A stretch of 64,000 nt of DNA, taken from Humitalea rosea. Its GTDB lineage: Bacteria > Pseudomonadota > Alphaproteobacteria > Acetobacterales > Acetobacteraceae. Of the stretch, positions 34,051 to 43,231 are shown piece after piece; position 1 is the stretch's first letter, and every line of letters begins with the position of its first letter. Location: assembly GCF_003253705.1 (NCBI RefSeq), contig NZ_QKYU01000002.1, forward strand, positions 1 through 64,000, written 5' to 3'. A model generated the notes under the pieces. That model did not search any database. It was not told the origin of the DNA and was given only the letters and a program-made list of their open reading frames with translations. The position numbers and the translations under genes are program-made.

Positions 34051-34724
34051 CAGGCGGCCTCGTGAACGGCGGTGCCGCGTAGACTCCGAATCGCGGCCCC
34101 GTAGTCGGAGGTGCCGAAGATGGCGGTTCCCGCGACCAGCGTATCGGCGCCGGCGGCAATGCAACGCGGCGCGGTGGCGGTTGTCACACCGCCATCGACC
34201 TCAAGTGCTATATCGCGGCCGGTCGCCCCGATCATGCGGCGCAAGGTGGCGATCTTGGGCAATTGGCTGTCGAGGAAGCTCTGGCCGCCGAAGCCCGGAT
34301 TGACCGTCATCACCAGGATCAGATCCACGAGATCCATCACGCCCTCCACCGCGCCGGCCGGGGTGCCGGGGTTCAGCACCACGCCCGCCTTGACCCCGAG
34401 CGCACGGATGGCCTGCAAGGAGCGGTGCAGATGCGCCCCCGCCTCGGCATGCAGCGAAATGATCTGCGCCCCCGCCTCGGCGAAGGCGGCGAGGTAGGGA
34501 TCGACCGGGGCGATCATCAGATGCACGTCGAAGGGCATGGCGGTGTGGCGGCGCATCGCCTTCACCACGGCGGGGCCGTAGGAGATGTTCGGCACGAAAT
34601 GGCCGTCCATGATGTCCAGATGCAGCCAGTCGGCCCCGGCGGCGGCAACGGCGCGCACTTCCTCACCCAATCGGGAGAAGTCAGCGGCCAGCAGGCTCGG
34701 GGCGATGCGGATCGGGCGTGTCAC
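34050..34724 (-). CDS. rpe: Ribulose-phosphate 3-epimerase
   Basis: The 224-residue TIM-barrel enzyme interconverts ribulose 5-phosphate and xylulose 5-phosphate in the pentose phosphate and Calvin cycles. Signatures are PSLLAADFSRLGEE, LHLDIMDGHFVPN (metal and catalytic Asp), VMTVNPGFGGQSF and LEVDGGVT with the second catalytic Asp. The GTG start (MTRPIRIAPS) gives the standard length. It is the first gene of a coupled run with the heparinase-like protein and murJ. Confidence 0.96.
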   Translation of the reverse strand: MTRPIRIAPSLLAADFSRLGEEVRAVAAAGADWLHLDIMDGHFVPNISYGPAVVKAMRRHTAMPFDVHLMIAPVDPYLAAFAEAGAQIISLHAEAGAHLHRSLQAIRALGVKAGVVLNPGTPAGAVEGVMDLVDLILVMTVNPGFGGQSFLDSQLPKIATLRRMIGATGRDIALEVDGGVTTATAPRCIAAGADTLVAGTAIFGTSDYGAAIRSLRGTAVHEAA

Positions 34725-34834
34725 ACTGCGAACCTAGCCTTGACATCGGGCTGGCGCCATCCCGTGCATGCGGTGTCGTCCGTTTCCGGCAAGGCCCGGC
34801 ACCGCGCGACCCGGCAGGAGCGTCGAGGACAGCA

Positions 34835-35314
34835 ATGGATGCCATGATCCGCCCCGGTGGCGCGGGCGATCGCCCGGCGCTGATCGAGCAATTCCTTGGC
34901 CTGAACCTGCATGAGGAGGCGATCGTCGGGAACCGCCGCACCGACCATGCGGGCGCCGAGGCCTGCCTTGAGGCCGCTGAGCGCGAGGTCGCAGCCTCCG
35001 GCGGCCGCGTGCTGGTCGCCGAGCGCGCGGGCCGGGTCATCGGCCATGTCTTCATCGTCATGCGCCGGGATGCCGTTTTCGTGCGGGAGGCGCTGCGCCC
35101 CTACGCCTATGTCCTGGAGCTGTTCGTCAGGGCGGAGGCACGGGGGCTCGGCATCGGCAGCGCCCTGCTGGCCGAGGCGGAGCGATTCGCGCGGGCGCAA
35201 GGCATGGCCCGGCTGCGAATCGGGGTGCTGGCGGGCAATGACGGGGCGGAGGCGCTGTACCGCCGCTCTGGCTTCGCCCCGGCCGTCCTCGAGATGGACA
35301 AGCCGCTGCGCTAG
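34835..35314 (+). CDS. GNAT-family N-acetyltransferase
   Basis: The 159-residue protein has the GNAT fold: an N-terminal substrate region, a strand with GRVLVAERAGRVIGHVF, the acetyl-CoA pyrophosphate loop RGLGIGSALL, and a C-terminal NDGAEALYRRSGF motif. The acceptor substrate is not predictable. The ATG at 34835 follows GAGGA by 6-7 nt; the open frame further upstream reaches back into the rpe promoter region and is not conserved. The stop abuts the convergent rsmB stop. Confidence 0.82.
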   Translation: MDAMIRPGGAGDRPALIEQFLGLNLHEEAIVGNRRTDHAGAEACLEAAEREVAASGGRVLVAERAGRVIGHVFIVMRRDAVFVREALRPYAYVLELFVRAEARGLGIGSALLAEAERFARAQGMARLRIGVLAGNDGAEALYRRSGFAPAVLEMDKPLR

Positions 35315-36655
35315 TCAGGCCTTGATGAACCGCGCCGCGAAAAACCCGTCCATGCCGCCCTGCTCGCCCCAGTAATCCGGCCGGGTGCGCAGATTGCCGC
35401 CGGCGGTGATGGCCTCCTCCAGCCAGGGCATCTCCTCCTCCCGGATCGGGTCGGGCAGCAGGCCGCATTCGGCCGCGGTGCGCAGATGGCCCTCGCCTTC
35501 CTCGGGCTGGAGCGAACAGACGGCATAGACCAGCCGCCCGCCCGGCCGCAGCATCGCCGCCCCGGCCGCCAGCAGCCGCGCCTGGATCGGCACGAGGTTG
35601 GCCAGATCGGTCGGCCGCTTCAGCCGTGCCACATCCGGATGGCGGCGGATGGTGCCGGTCGCGGTGCAGGGCGCATCCAGCAGCACCGCATCCAAGGGCG
35701 CCGGGGGCCGCCAGCCGGCGGCATCGGCCAGCACCACCTCGGCGGTGAGGCCGAGGCGGGCGAGGTTCTCGCGCAGCCGCTCACAACGCCGGGCATCCTT
35801 CTCGACCGCCGTGACCTGGGCGCCGGCCACGATCAACTGCGCGGTCTTGCCGCCCGGGGCGGCGCAGAGATCCGCCACCCGTTCCCCCGGCCGCACCGCC
35901 AGCAGCCGCGCGGGCAGGGTCGCGGCGACATCCTGGGCCCAGAACCCCTCCTGCCCCGGCAGGTCGGAGAAGCGCGTGCCGGCCGGCAGCCGGGCGCTGC
36001 CATTGGGCAGCAGAATCGCGCCTTCCGGCACCGGGCTGCCCGGCATCAGGCTGAGGTCGAGCGGCGCCGGCTGCCGCAAAGCGGTGGCGATGGCCCGCGC
36101 GCCCTCGGCGCCATAGGCGCCATGCCAGGCGGTCCAGAGCCAGGCTGGGGTGTCGATGCGATCGGCGTCGATGCCCTCCAGCGCGCTCTCCCCGGCCTGG
36201 GCGATCCGGCGCAGCACGGCATTGACCAGCCCGGCAAAGGGCTTCGGCACCAGATCGACGGCGGCGGAGACCGCGGCATGCGGCGGCGTGCCGAGCAGCA
36301 GAAGCTCCGCGACCCCGATCCGCAGCGCCTCGCGCACCTCGGAGGGCGGTTCACGTTTCAGATAGGGTTCCAGGATCGCATCGAGCGTGCCGAGGCGCCG
36401 CAGCACCGCCGCCGCGATGCGGTGGCCGGAGGCACGGTCGCGCGGCTCGCGGGCGGGCAGGGCGTCCAGCGCATCCTCCAGCCCCTGGCGCCGGTCCAGC
36501 ACGGCCTGCAACAGCAGCATGGCGGCGGCGCGGGCGGGGTTGGCACCGGGGGCGGGGCCGCTCGGGTGGCGCACGGGGGCGCGGTCGCGGTGGAGGCCGG
36601 CGGGGCGGCGGCCGGGGGTGCGGCCAGCAGGCTTACCAGTTGGGGGCATCGTCAT
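35315..36655 (-). CDS. rsmB: 16S rRNA m5C967 methyltransferase RsmB
   Basis: The 446-residue enzyme uses S-adenosylmethionine to methylate cytosine 967 of 16S rRNA. An N-terminal NusB-like helical domain (about 40-165) is followed by a Rossmann methyltransferase with ADLCAAPGGKTAQL, LLDAPCTATGTIRRHPD and the catalytic-Cys motif VYAVCSLQPEEGE. The first 40 residues are a Pro/Arg-rich extension. A divergent ArnT-like gene starts 52 nt away. RsmB alone is present; no def or fmt gene is nearby. Confidence 0.94.
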   Translation of the reverse strand: MTMPPTGKPAGRTPGRRPAGLHRDRAPVRHPSGPAPGANPARAAAMLLLQAVLDRRQGLEDALDALPAREPRDRASGHRIAAAVLRRLGTLDAILEPYLKREPPSEVREALRIGVAELLLLGTPPHAAVSAAVDLVPKPFAGLVNAVLRRIAQAGESALEGIDADRIDTPAWLWTAWHGAYGAEGARAIATALRQPAPLDLSLMPGSPVPEGAILLPNGSARLPAGTRFSDLPGQEGFWAQDVAATLPARLLAVRPGERVADLCAAPGGKTAQLIVAGAQVTAVEKDARRCERLRENLARLGLTAEVVLADAAGWRPPAPLDAVLLDAPCTATGTIRRHPDVARLKRPTDLANLVPIQARLLAAGAAMLRPGGRLVYAVCSLQPEEGEGHLRTAAECGLLPDPIREEEMPWLEEAITAGGNLRTRPDYWGEQGGMDGFFAARFIKA

Positions 36656-36706
36656 CCGCCTTCCTATGTCCCGCGCGGGGCACGCGTGCTAGTGCCGCCG
36701 CACTCC

Positions 36707-38395
36707 ATGCCGAATGCCATCGCCGCCTTCCTGGACAGCCTGCCCGAAACGCGACGCCCCCGGCTCGTGCTGATCGCGCTGTGCCTGCTGCTCTGGCTGC
36801 CGGGATTCTTCACCCTGCCGGCGGGTGACCGGGACGAAAGCCGCTTCGCCCAGGCCAGCCGCCAGATGGTGGAAACCGGCGATTGGGTCCGTATCCGCGT
36901 CGGCGAGGAAGAGCGCAACAAGAAGCCCGCCGGCATCCATTGGGCGCAGGCGAGCGTCGTCACGGTGCTGGAGGCGACCGGCCTCGGCTCTCGCGCCGAC
37001 ATCTGGGCCTATCGCATCCCCGGGCTGCTCGGCGCCCTGCTCGCGGTGGTCGCGACCTTCCATTGGGGGCGGGCGCTGGTCGGCCGGCGGTCGGCCTTCC
37101 TCGCGGCGGCGCTGCTGGCCTCGGGCATGGTGCTGGTGGTCGAGACCCATATCGCCAAGACCGATGCCGCGTTGCTCGGGCTGGTCACGGTGGCGATGGG
37201 GCTGTTCGGGCGCGCCTACCTCACCCCCGCCGCCTTCACCGCGCGGCAGGCGGCCGGATTCTGGATGGTGCTGGGCGGGGCGATCCTGCTGAAGGGCCCG
37301 ATCGGGCCCATGGTGCCGCTGCTGACCGGGCTGACCCTGGCCATCGTCGATCGCCGCGCCGCGCCGCGCGGGCTGCTGCACGCGCCCTGGCTCGCGCGGC
37401 TGCGGCCGGGCTGGGGCATCCCGCTGATGCTGGCGGTCGCGGCCCCCTGGTTCATCGCCATCGGCATCGCGACCGAGGGCCGCTTCTTCGCCGATGCGAT
37501 CGGCGGCGACATGCTCTCCAAGGTCGGCTCGGGCGAGGAAGCCCATTGGGGCCCACCGGGCTACTACCTCGCGACCTTCGGCATAGCGGCCTTCCCGGCC
37601 TCCTTCCTGGTGCTGATGGCGCTGCCCTCGGCCTGGCGGGACCGGCTGCGCCCGGCCTCGCGCTTCCTGCTCGCCTGGGCGGCGCCGAGCTGGCTGGTGT
37701 TCGAGGCGGTGGCGACCAAGCTGCCGCATTACACCCTGCCGGTCTGGCCGGCGCTGATGCTGCTGGCCGGCGGCTGGGCGATGGACCCGCTGCGCCGCCC
37801 GGCGCCGCGGTGGCTGTTCTGGCTGGCCGCAGCCGCCTTGTGCGGCACCGTGGCCGGGCTGGCGCTGGCCGCCCCCGTCCTGTTCTGGCTGGCCGATGGG
37901 GGTGCGGACCTTTGGTCCTTCCTGCTGCTGCCGGTCGCCGCGGCGATGATCTGGGTGGTGATGCGCTTCGCCCGCGCCGGTGCCTTCGCGCGCGCCGGGC
38001 TCGCCGCCGTGCTGTTCGCGGTGCCGGTCTATTGGCTGGTGCTGGGGGCGGTGCTGCCGCGGCTGTATGCGCCCTGGATCTCGCCCCATGTCGCGGCGCT
38101 GCTGGAACGCAGTGCCCCGGGCGTGACGGCGGGTGATTTCGGCGTGCTGGGCTATGCCGAGCCCTCGCTGATCTTCGCCATCGGGCGCGAGCTGCATCTG
38201 CTGCGCGACGCGCCCGGCGCGGTCGCCTTCCTGGAGGGCGCACCGGGCCGCGTAGTCGCCGTGGCCGACCGGCAGGAGGCGGCCTTCCGCACCGCCGCCG
38301 CCGGGCTGCGGCTGCGTGAACTGGGCCAGGTCTCGGGCTACCAGTACGTGCGTGGCCGGCCGGTGGTGCTGATCCTCTACAGGGTTGAACCATGA
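36707..38395 (+). CDS. ArnT-like glycosyltransferase (GT39/GT83 type)
   Basis: The 562-residue integral membrane protein has about 12 helices. The acidic DRDESRFAQASRQM motif in the first periplasmic loop is the catalytic Asp-Glu of GT-C enzymes, followed by a KTDAALL loop. Such enzymes transfer sugars from polyprenyl phosphate, for instance aminoarabinose to lipid A. The sugar donor here is not determined. The ATG at 36707 follows the rsmB divergent promoter; earlier in-frame codons are antisense to rsmB. The stop overlaps the DedA-family start by ATGA, so the two are coupled. Confidence 0.85.
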   Translation: MPNAIAAFLDSLPETRRPRLVLIALCLLLWLPGFFTLPAGDRDESRFAQASRQMVETGDWVRIRVGEEERNKKPAGIHWAQASVVTVLEATGLGSRADIWAYRIPGLLGALLAVVATFHWGRALVGRRSAFLAAALLASGMVLVVETHIAKTDAALLGLVTVAMGLFGRAYLTPAAFTARQAAGFWMVLGGAILLKGPIGPMVPLLTGLTLAIVDRRAAPRGLLHAPWLARLRPGWGIPLMLAVAAPWFIAIGIATEGRFFADAIGGDMLSKVGSGEEAHWGPPGYYLATFGIAAFPASFLVLMALPSAWRDRLRPASRFLLAWAAPSWLVFEAVATKLPHYTLPVWPALMLLAGGWAMDPLRRPAPRWLFWLAAAALCGTVAGLALAAPVLFWLADGGADLWSFLLLPVAAAMIWVVMRFARAGAFARAGLAAVLFAVPVYWLVLGAVLPRLYAPWISPHVAALLERSAPGVTAGDFGVLGYAEPSLIFAIGRELHLLRDAPGAVAFLEGAPGRVVAVADRQEAAFRTAAAGLRLRELGQVSGYQYVRGRPVVLILYRVEP

Positions 38396-39009
38396 TCGAC
38401 TGGGTCACCGATATCGTCGCCGCCGGCGGGTCCTTGGGCGTCTTCGCGCTGATGCTGGCCGAGAACCTGTTCCCGCCGATCCCGTCGGAGGTGATCATGC
38501 CGCTCGCGGGCTTCGCCGCCGCCGCCGGGCGGATGTCCTTCACCGGCATCCTGCTGGCCGGGATCATCGGCACATTGCTCGGCAATGGCGTCTGGTACGA
38601 GGCCTCGCGCGCCTATGGGTCGGAGGCGGTGAAGCGCGTGGTGGACCGCCACGGCCGCTGGTTCGCCATCGCGCGCGAGGATGTGGAGGAGGCCGAGGCG
38701 ATGCTCCGCAAGCATGGCGCGATCGCGCTGTTCTTCGGGCGGATGCTGCCGGGGGTGCGGACCTTGATCTCGGTCCCGGCGGGCCTCGCACGGGTGTCGC
38801 GCCCGGTCTTCTACACCGCGACCATGGCCGGATCGGCGGTCTGGGTGGGGGCGCTGGCCGTGGCCGGACTGCTGCTGCGGGAGAATTACACGCTGGTCGA
38901 GGGCGCGCTGGAACCGCTGGGCATTGCCGCCATGGCCGGGTTCGTGGGGCTCTACCTCTGGCATCTGTGGCGCACGCGCCGGCGGAACCGGCGCCCCACC
39001 AACTCCTGA
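38392..39009 (+). CDS. DedA-family membrane protein
   Basis: The 205-residue protein has the DedA/VTT signature: ENLFPPIPSEVIMPLAGF near residues 25-42, GNGVWYEASRAYG, and FGRMLPGVRTLISVPAG (about 118-134). It has about five hydrophobic segments. DedA proteins are now linked to recycling of undecaprenyl phosphate and other lipids. Coupling to an ArnT-like, polyprenyl-phosphate-using transferase fits a role in lipid-carrier cycling, which is inferred. Confidence 0.87.
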   Translation: MIDWVTDIVAAGGSLGVFALMLAENLFPPIPSEVIMPLAGFAAAAGRMSFTGILLAGIIGTLLGNGVWYEASRAYGSEAVKRVVDRHGRWFAIAREDVEEAEAMLRKHGAIALFFGRMLPGVRTLISVPAGLARVSRPVFYTATMAGSAVWVGALAVAGLLLRENYTLVEGALEPLGIAAMAGFVGLYLWHLWRTRRRNRRPTNS

Positions 39010-39096
39010 CGGCGGCCGGGGCATGGGGTTTGCTTGCCCTGCCCCTGGGCCCGCGGCCCTGCTGAAGCAGGCCCGCCGCACCATGGAGAGTTTCGC

Positions 39097-40134
39097 ATGC
39101 ATCATAGAATTTCAGGCCTCGTCGCCATGGCGGCGTTGGGCACCATGCTCCTCGGGCAGGCAGCGGTGGCGCAAAGCGTGGACGCCGGCCCGACCTTGGC
39201 CAGCGTCCGCGCCAAGAATTATCTGGCGTGCAGCGGCAATGTCGGCTCCGCCGGCTTCGGCGTGCCGGACAGCCGGGGCGAACAGCAGGGGCTGGACCCC
39301 GACATCTGCCGCGCCGTCGCCGCCGCCGTGCTGGGCGATCCGGCCAAGGTGCGCTGGACCGTGCTGACCAGCCAGATGCGCATCACCGCGCTGCAATCGG
39401 GCGAGGTGGACATGGTGGCGCGCACCTTCACCTGGACCCATGCGCGCGAGGTCGCCGCCGGGCTGCAGTTCGGCCCGACGGTGTTCTTCGACGGCCAGGG
39501 CTTCATCGTCCGCAAGGCGGCCGGGGTGAACCATGCGAGTGAGCTGAACGGGGCGACCGTCTGCGTCGGCGCCGGCTCGACCAATGAGCTGAACCTCGCC
39601 GACTGGGCGCGCACCAACCACATCCAGGTGAGCCCGGTGGTGTTCGAGAACATCGAGGACACGCGCCGCGCCTATCTGTCCGGCCGCTGCGATTCCTACA
39701 CGCTGGATGCGAGCCAGCTCGCGGGCTTCCTCAGCTCACTGCCGCGCGGCGAGCACATGATCCTGCCGGAGATCATCAGCAAGGAGCCGCTGACCCCCGC
39801 CGTCCGCAAGGGCGACGCCCAGTGGTACGACATCATGCGCTGGACGATCTACGCGCTGTTCAATGCCGAGGAGCTTGGCGTCACCCAGGCCAATGTCGAC
39901 GAGATGCTGACCAGTACGAACCCGGACATCCAGCGGCTGCTGGGCGTGACCGGCAATTTCGGGCCGAGCATGGGGCTGGATTCGCGCTGGGCCTACAATG
40001 CCATCAAGGCGGTGGGCAATTACGGCGAGATCTTCGAGCGCCATCTGGGCCCGAACACGCCGCTCGCCCTGCCGCGCGGACAGAACAACCTGTGGAACCA
40101 CGGCGGGCTGATCTACGCGCCGCCGATCCGCTGA
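39097..40134 (+). CDS. General amino-acid ABC transporter periplasmic binding protein (AapJ/BztA-like)
   Basis: The 345-residue protein has a signal peptide (about 1-25, ending AVAQS) and a periplasmic binding fold resembling AapJ. Markers are NVGSAGFGVPDSRG, GLDPDICRAVAAAVLGD and a C-terminal NHGGLIYAPPIR. It binds a broad range of L-amino acids in relatives. The ATG at 39097 has GGAG about 9 nt upstream. The permease and ATPase genes (aapQMP) are absent, so this is another orphan binding protein. It is followed by a strong hairpin. Confidence 0.85.
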   Translation: MHHRISGLVAMAALGTMLLGQAAVAQSVDAGPTLASVRAKNYLACSGNVGSAGFGVPDSRGEQQGLDPDICRAVAAAVLGDPAKVRWTVLTSQMRITALQSGEVDMVARTFTWTHAREVAAGLQFGPTVFFDGQGFIVRKAAGVNHASELNGATVCVGAGSTNELNLADWARTNHIQVSPVVFENIEDTRRAYLSGRCDSYTLDASQLAGFLSSLPRGEHMILPEIISKEPLTPAVRKGDAQWYDIMRWTIYALFNAEELGVTQANVDEMLTSTNPDIQRLLGVTGNFGPSMGLDSRWAYNAIKAVGNYGEIFERHLGPNTPLALPRGQNNLWNHGGLIYAPPIR

Positions 40135-40140
40135 GCGTCA

Positions 40141-40169
40141 CGCGGGCGGGGCAGGTGGCCCCGCCCGCG
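40141..40169. terminator. Perfect 12-bp hairpin between convergent genes
   Basis: CGCGGGCGGGGC (40141-40152) and GCCCCGCCCGCG (40158-40169) pair perfectly around the loop AGGTG. The hairpin sits just 6 nt after the amino-acid binding protein stop and 2 nt before the stop of the convergent glycosyltransferase. There is no T-tract on either side, so termination would rely on the stem or on Rho. Confidence 0.65.
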
Positions 40170-40171
40170 GC

Positions 40172-41320
40172 TTACCAGGCGCGCAGCGTCGCCATGGGCG
40201 CCAACCCCGCGACCGCCGCCGCAAGCCCCCGCGCCTCGCCGGTCTTGGAATAGACCAGCTCCGCCCGGTCCCGCCCGGCGCCACCGATCGCCCGGCGCCG
40301 CTGCTCCGGCATGCCGCCAAGCCAGAGCAGGGCTTCGGCCAAAGCCGCGGCATTGCCCGGCGGGATCAGGTAGCCGACATCGGGCGACACCACCTCGGCC
40401 AGCCCGGCGATCGCGGTGGCGATCACCGGCAGGCCCATCGCCAGGGCCGATTTGGCCAAATGCGGCGCGGCCTCGGCGCCCGCCGCCATCATCGGCAGCA
40501 CGAGCCCCAGATAGGCTGGCCCCTGGCGCATCAGCCAGGTTTCGGGCCGGGCGCCGAGGAAGCGGACCGCATCGCCGAGGCCCAGCGCCTGCGCGCGCGT
40601 CTCCAGCCCATGCCGCAACGGGCCATCCCCGGCGATGTCGAGGCTGGGGCGGCGGGAGGGGGGCAGGCGGGCCATCGCCGAGAGCAGCACGTCGAACCCC
40701 CCGGCCGGCACCAGCGGCCCGGCGGCGAGCAGGCGGCCGTTGCGCCCCTGGGCCTCCGGCGCCGGCAGCAGCCGGGCGGCATCCACGCCCTGCGGCACCA
40801 GCCGCAGATGCAGCCTGGGGCAGAGCCGGCGCAGGCTCTCGGCGACCTCATGCGAGGGCGCCAGCACGAGATCGGCGGCGGCCAGGGTCGCGCGCAGTGC
40901 CTTGCGGCCGTACCGGGGCGCGGGATCGGTGACCGCGATGGAGACCGTCAGCCCGGCGAGCCGCGCGCCCGCGACCGCCGCCGCCGCGGTGCCGGGGCTG
41001 GCCGCATGGACATGGCCGCAGTGCGACCGCAGCGCCGCATGGGCGACGCGGCAGCCCGCCGCCATGGTCGCGATCGGCGCCCTCTGGCGCCAGGCGAAGG
41101 CCAGGGCGCGCGCATGGTTCCGCAGCGGCGGCGCCAAGGGGCGCAGGAGGCCGCCCGCATCGGGCATGAAGGGTATGGCGGCATGGCCCTGCGCCCGCAG
41201 CGCCAGCATCACCCCCGCATCGGTCGGGTCCTCGGTCAGCCACAACAGGCGCAGCGGACGCGTGGCGACCTCGGCACGGGCGGCGGCGGACATGGCATCG
41301 AACGGCATCGGCTGCTCCAT
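40172..41320 (-). CDS. Glycosyltransferase, GT4-like
   Basis: The protein is about 382 residues. The C-terminal half has the GT-B donor-binding pattern: GRLLAAGPLVPAGGFDVLLSAM, DIAGDGPLRHGL and GLPVIATAIAGLAEVVSPDVGYLIPPG. Together these mark a retaining GT4 glycosyltransferase. The N-terminal half is more divergent. The ATG at 41320 was chosen; the frame extends to 41422 without clear similarity, and a GTG three codons upstream (ahead of MEQPMPFDAM) is an alternative. It is divergent from a GT2 gene, so this is a small glycan-assembly spot. The acceptor is unknown. Confidence 0.75.
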   Translation of the reverse strand: MEQPMPFDAMSAAARAEVATRPLRLLWLTEDPTDAGVMLALRAQGHAAIPFMPDAGGLLRPLAPPLRNHARALAFAWRQRAPIATMAAGCRVAHAALRSHCGHVHAASPGTAAAAVAGARLAGLTVSIAVTDPAPRYGRKALRATLAAADLVLAPSHEVAESLRRLCPRLHLRLVPQGVDAARLLPAPEAQGRNGRLLAAGPLVPAGGFDVLLSAMARLPPSRRPSLDIAGDGPLRHGLETRAQALGLGDAVRFLGARPETWLMRQGPAYLGLVLPMMAAGAEAAPHLAKSALAMGLPVIATAIAGLAEVVSPDVGYLIPPGNAAALAEALLWLGGMPEQRRRAIGGAGRDRAELVYSKTGEARGLAAAVAGLAPMATLRAW

Positions 41321-41556
41321 CGGGGTCACCAGCCCTTCTGCCGCGGGCCGCGACCCGCCCCCCCGGCGCCGCAAAGGCGGAACCGGGGGCGGGGTGCGAC
41401 GCCACGAGAAGGCCAGGACCACAGAGCATCCGCCATGCCGCTGAATTTGGGCTTACCGAGGCAGGCTGCATCGCAGGACGCGACAAAGATCTGCGGAACG
41501 CGGAATTTCTGTGCGATGGAGTGCAACGGCACGCTCGGCACAGCGAGGATACATCC

Positions 41557-42393
41557 GTGAACGTTGTCACGCTGGAAGCCAGTGTCATCGTGCCGACGCG
41601 CGATGCCGCGGCGGCGCTGCCCGCGACCATCGCCTCGATCGGCGATGACCCGACGCTGGAAATCCTCATCATCGATTGCGGCAGCGACGGCACCGCCGAT
41701 TGGGTGGCCGAGGTGGCGGACCCGCGCCTGCGCTGGCTGCCGGGCCCGTCCCGCGGGCTGACCGCCGCCCGCAACCTCGGCATCGCCGAGGCCGAGGCGC
41801 CGCTGGTCGCCTTCCTCGATGCCGGGCAGCGCTGGGTGCCGGGCAAGCTCGCGCTGCAACTCGCGCTGCATCGGCGGCAGCCGGAGATCGGCTTCTCCTT
41901 CGGCGCGCATGGCGCCCGGGCCGCCACCGACCCGTCCGAGGGCGGCGCGCGGGTCCTGGCCGGCGATGCGCTGGCGCGGATCTTCGCCGCCGCGCCGATC
42001 GAGGCCTCGACCGTCGTCGCGCGCACCGCCTTGGTGCGCGCCGTCGGCGGCTTCACCGAGGATGTGGGGCCGGCCGCCGATTGGGACCTGTGGCTGCATT
42101 TGTCGCAATGCGCCCCGGTCGGCTGGCTGCCGAGCCCGCTCACCGAGGGGCCGGCGGAACCATGGGATGCGCGGCGCATGGCCTCCGCCCGCAGGGTCGC
42201 CGCGGTCTGGCGCGACCTGGTCGCGGCGGTCGATCCGTCCGCGGCGCGGGAGGGGGTGGCCCGCGTCCTGGCCGCCTCGGCCGAGGCGGCGATGGCCGAG
42301 GGCGACCGGCTTGCGGCATTGCGCTTTCGCCTGGCGCGGTTGCGGCTGCGCTCCGCCCGGGCGATAGGGGCGCTGCGCAAGGGGCTTGGCTGA
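41557..42393 (+). CDS. Glycosyltransferase, family 2
   Basis: The 278-residue protein has a GT-A core: ASVIVPTRDAAAALPATIAS, IIDCGSDGTADW, GLTAARNLGIAEAEAPLVAFLDAG (the DxD-like site reads DAG), and a later DWDLWLHLS motif. The DxD motif lacks its second Asp, which may affect metal binding. The start is a GTG at 41557 preceded by GAGGA 8 nt upstream. The NUDIX-like gene starts 3 nt after the stop, so they are probably one operon. Confidence 0.78.
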   Translation: MNVVTLEASVIVPTRDAAAALPATIASIGDDPTLEILIIDCGSDGTADWVAEVADPRLRWLPGPSRGLTAARNLGIAEAEAPLVAFLDAGQRWVPGKLALQLALHRRQPEIGFSFGAHGARAATDPSEGGARVLAGDALARIFAAAPIEASTVVARTALVRAVGGFTEDVGPAADWDLWLHLSQCAPVGWLPSPLTEGPAEPWDARRMASARRVAAVWRDLVAAVDPSAAREGVARVLAASAEAAMAEGDRLAALRFRLARLRLRSARAIGALRKGLG

Positions 42394-42396
42394 GGC

Positions 42397-43218
42397 GTGG
42401 ATTTGGACGGATTGCTTCGGCACCTGCGGGCCTGCAACAACACCGAACTGCCCGGCGGACGCGTGCCGCTCCGGCTGCGCGCGCAGCGGATCGGCTGGCT
42501 CTCGCCGGAGGTGGCGCGGCTGCTCGCGGGCCTTGGTGGCGAGGCGGGGCCCGAGGGCATCACCTTCCAGGATGCGGCGGCGCTGGGCCCCGCCTCGGTC
42601 GCGCTGGCAGCGGCGGGGCATGGGCGCATCCGTGGCGAGGCCTTCGACATCCGCGCGACACCGGAGGGCCCGGTGCTGGGCGTGCTGGACCGGGGCGCGG
42701 TGCCGGTCTTCGGCGTGCTGGCGCAGGGGGTGCACCTGAACGGGCTCGTGCGCCGCCCCGATGGGCTGCATGTCTGGCTTGGGCTGCGGGCGGCGGATAA
42801 GGCGGTGGCGCCCGGCATGCTCGACAATCTGGTGGCCGGCGGGCTCTCGGCCGGGCTGACGCCCGAGGCCTGCCTGATCAAGGAAGCCGGCGAGGAGGCC
42901 GCGATCCCCCCCGAACTGGCCGCCCAATCCCGGCGTGCCTCCCGCCTCGGCTATGTGATGGCGGCCCCTGAGGGCTTGCGGCGGGATGTGCTGCACGTCT
43001 TCGATCTGGACCTGCCCGAGGGATTCATGCCCGTGCCCGATGGGGATGAGGTCGAACGGTTCGACCTCTGGCCTGCGCGGGAGGTTCTGGACGTGCTGCG
43101 GCGCGAGGACAGCGTCAAGTTCAACGTCGCCCTCGTGCTGATCGACCTGTTCCTGCGCGAGGGGCTGGTCGGGGACCCCGACGGGCGCCTGCGAGGCGGG
43201 CTCGACCGCTTCGCCTGA
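42397..43218 (+). CDS. NUDIX hydrolase of the DUF4743 type
   Basis: The 273-residue protein has an N-terminal DUF4743 domain (about 1-110) with CNNTELPGGRVPLRL, then a NUDIX domain with GGLSAGLTPEA and KEAGEEAAI (about 148-170). Relatives are eukaryotic and bacterial thiamine-pyrophosphokinase-like NUDIX enzymes that hydrolyse damaged thiamine diphosphates. Compared with the consensus box, the second Gly is Ala (A169) and the first Arg is Lys (K162), so activity is uncertain. GTG start. It is a probable operon partner of the GT2 gene. Confidence 0.78.
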   Translation: MDLDGLLRHLRACNNTELPGGRVPLRLRAQRIGWLSPEVARLLAGLGGEAGPEGITFQDAAALGPASVALAAAGHGRIRGEAFDIRATPEGPVLGVLDRGAVPVFGVLAQGVHLNGLVRRPDGLHVWLGLRAADKAVAPGMLDNLVAGGLSAGLTPEACLIKEAGEEAAIPPELAAQSRRASRLGYVMAAPEGLRRDVLHVFDLDLPEGFMPVPDGDEVERFDLWPAREVLDVLRREDSVKFNVALVLIDLFLREGLVGDPDGRLRGGLDRFA

Positions 43219-43231
43219 GCCCGGCCGGGCG

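Noticed and set aside
40141-40169. Small RNA gene
   Set aside because: The hairpin is strong but sits between two convergent stops with no promoter; terminator-like function is the simpler reading.
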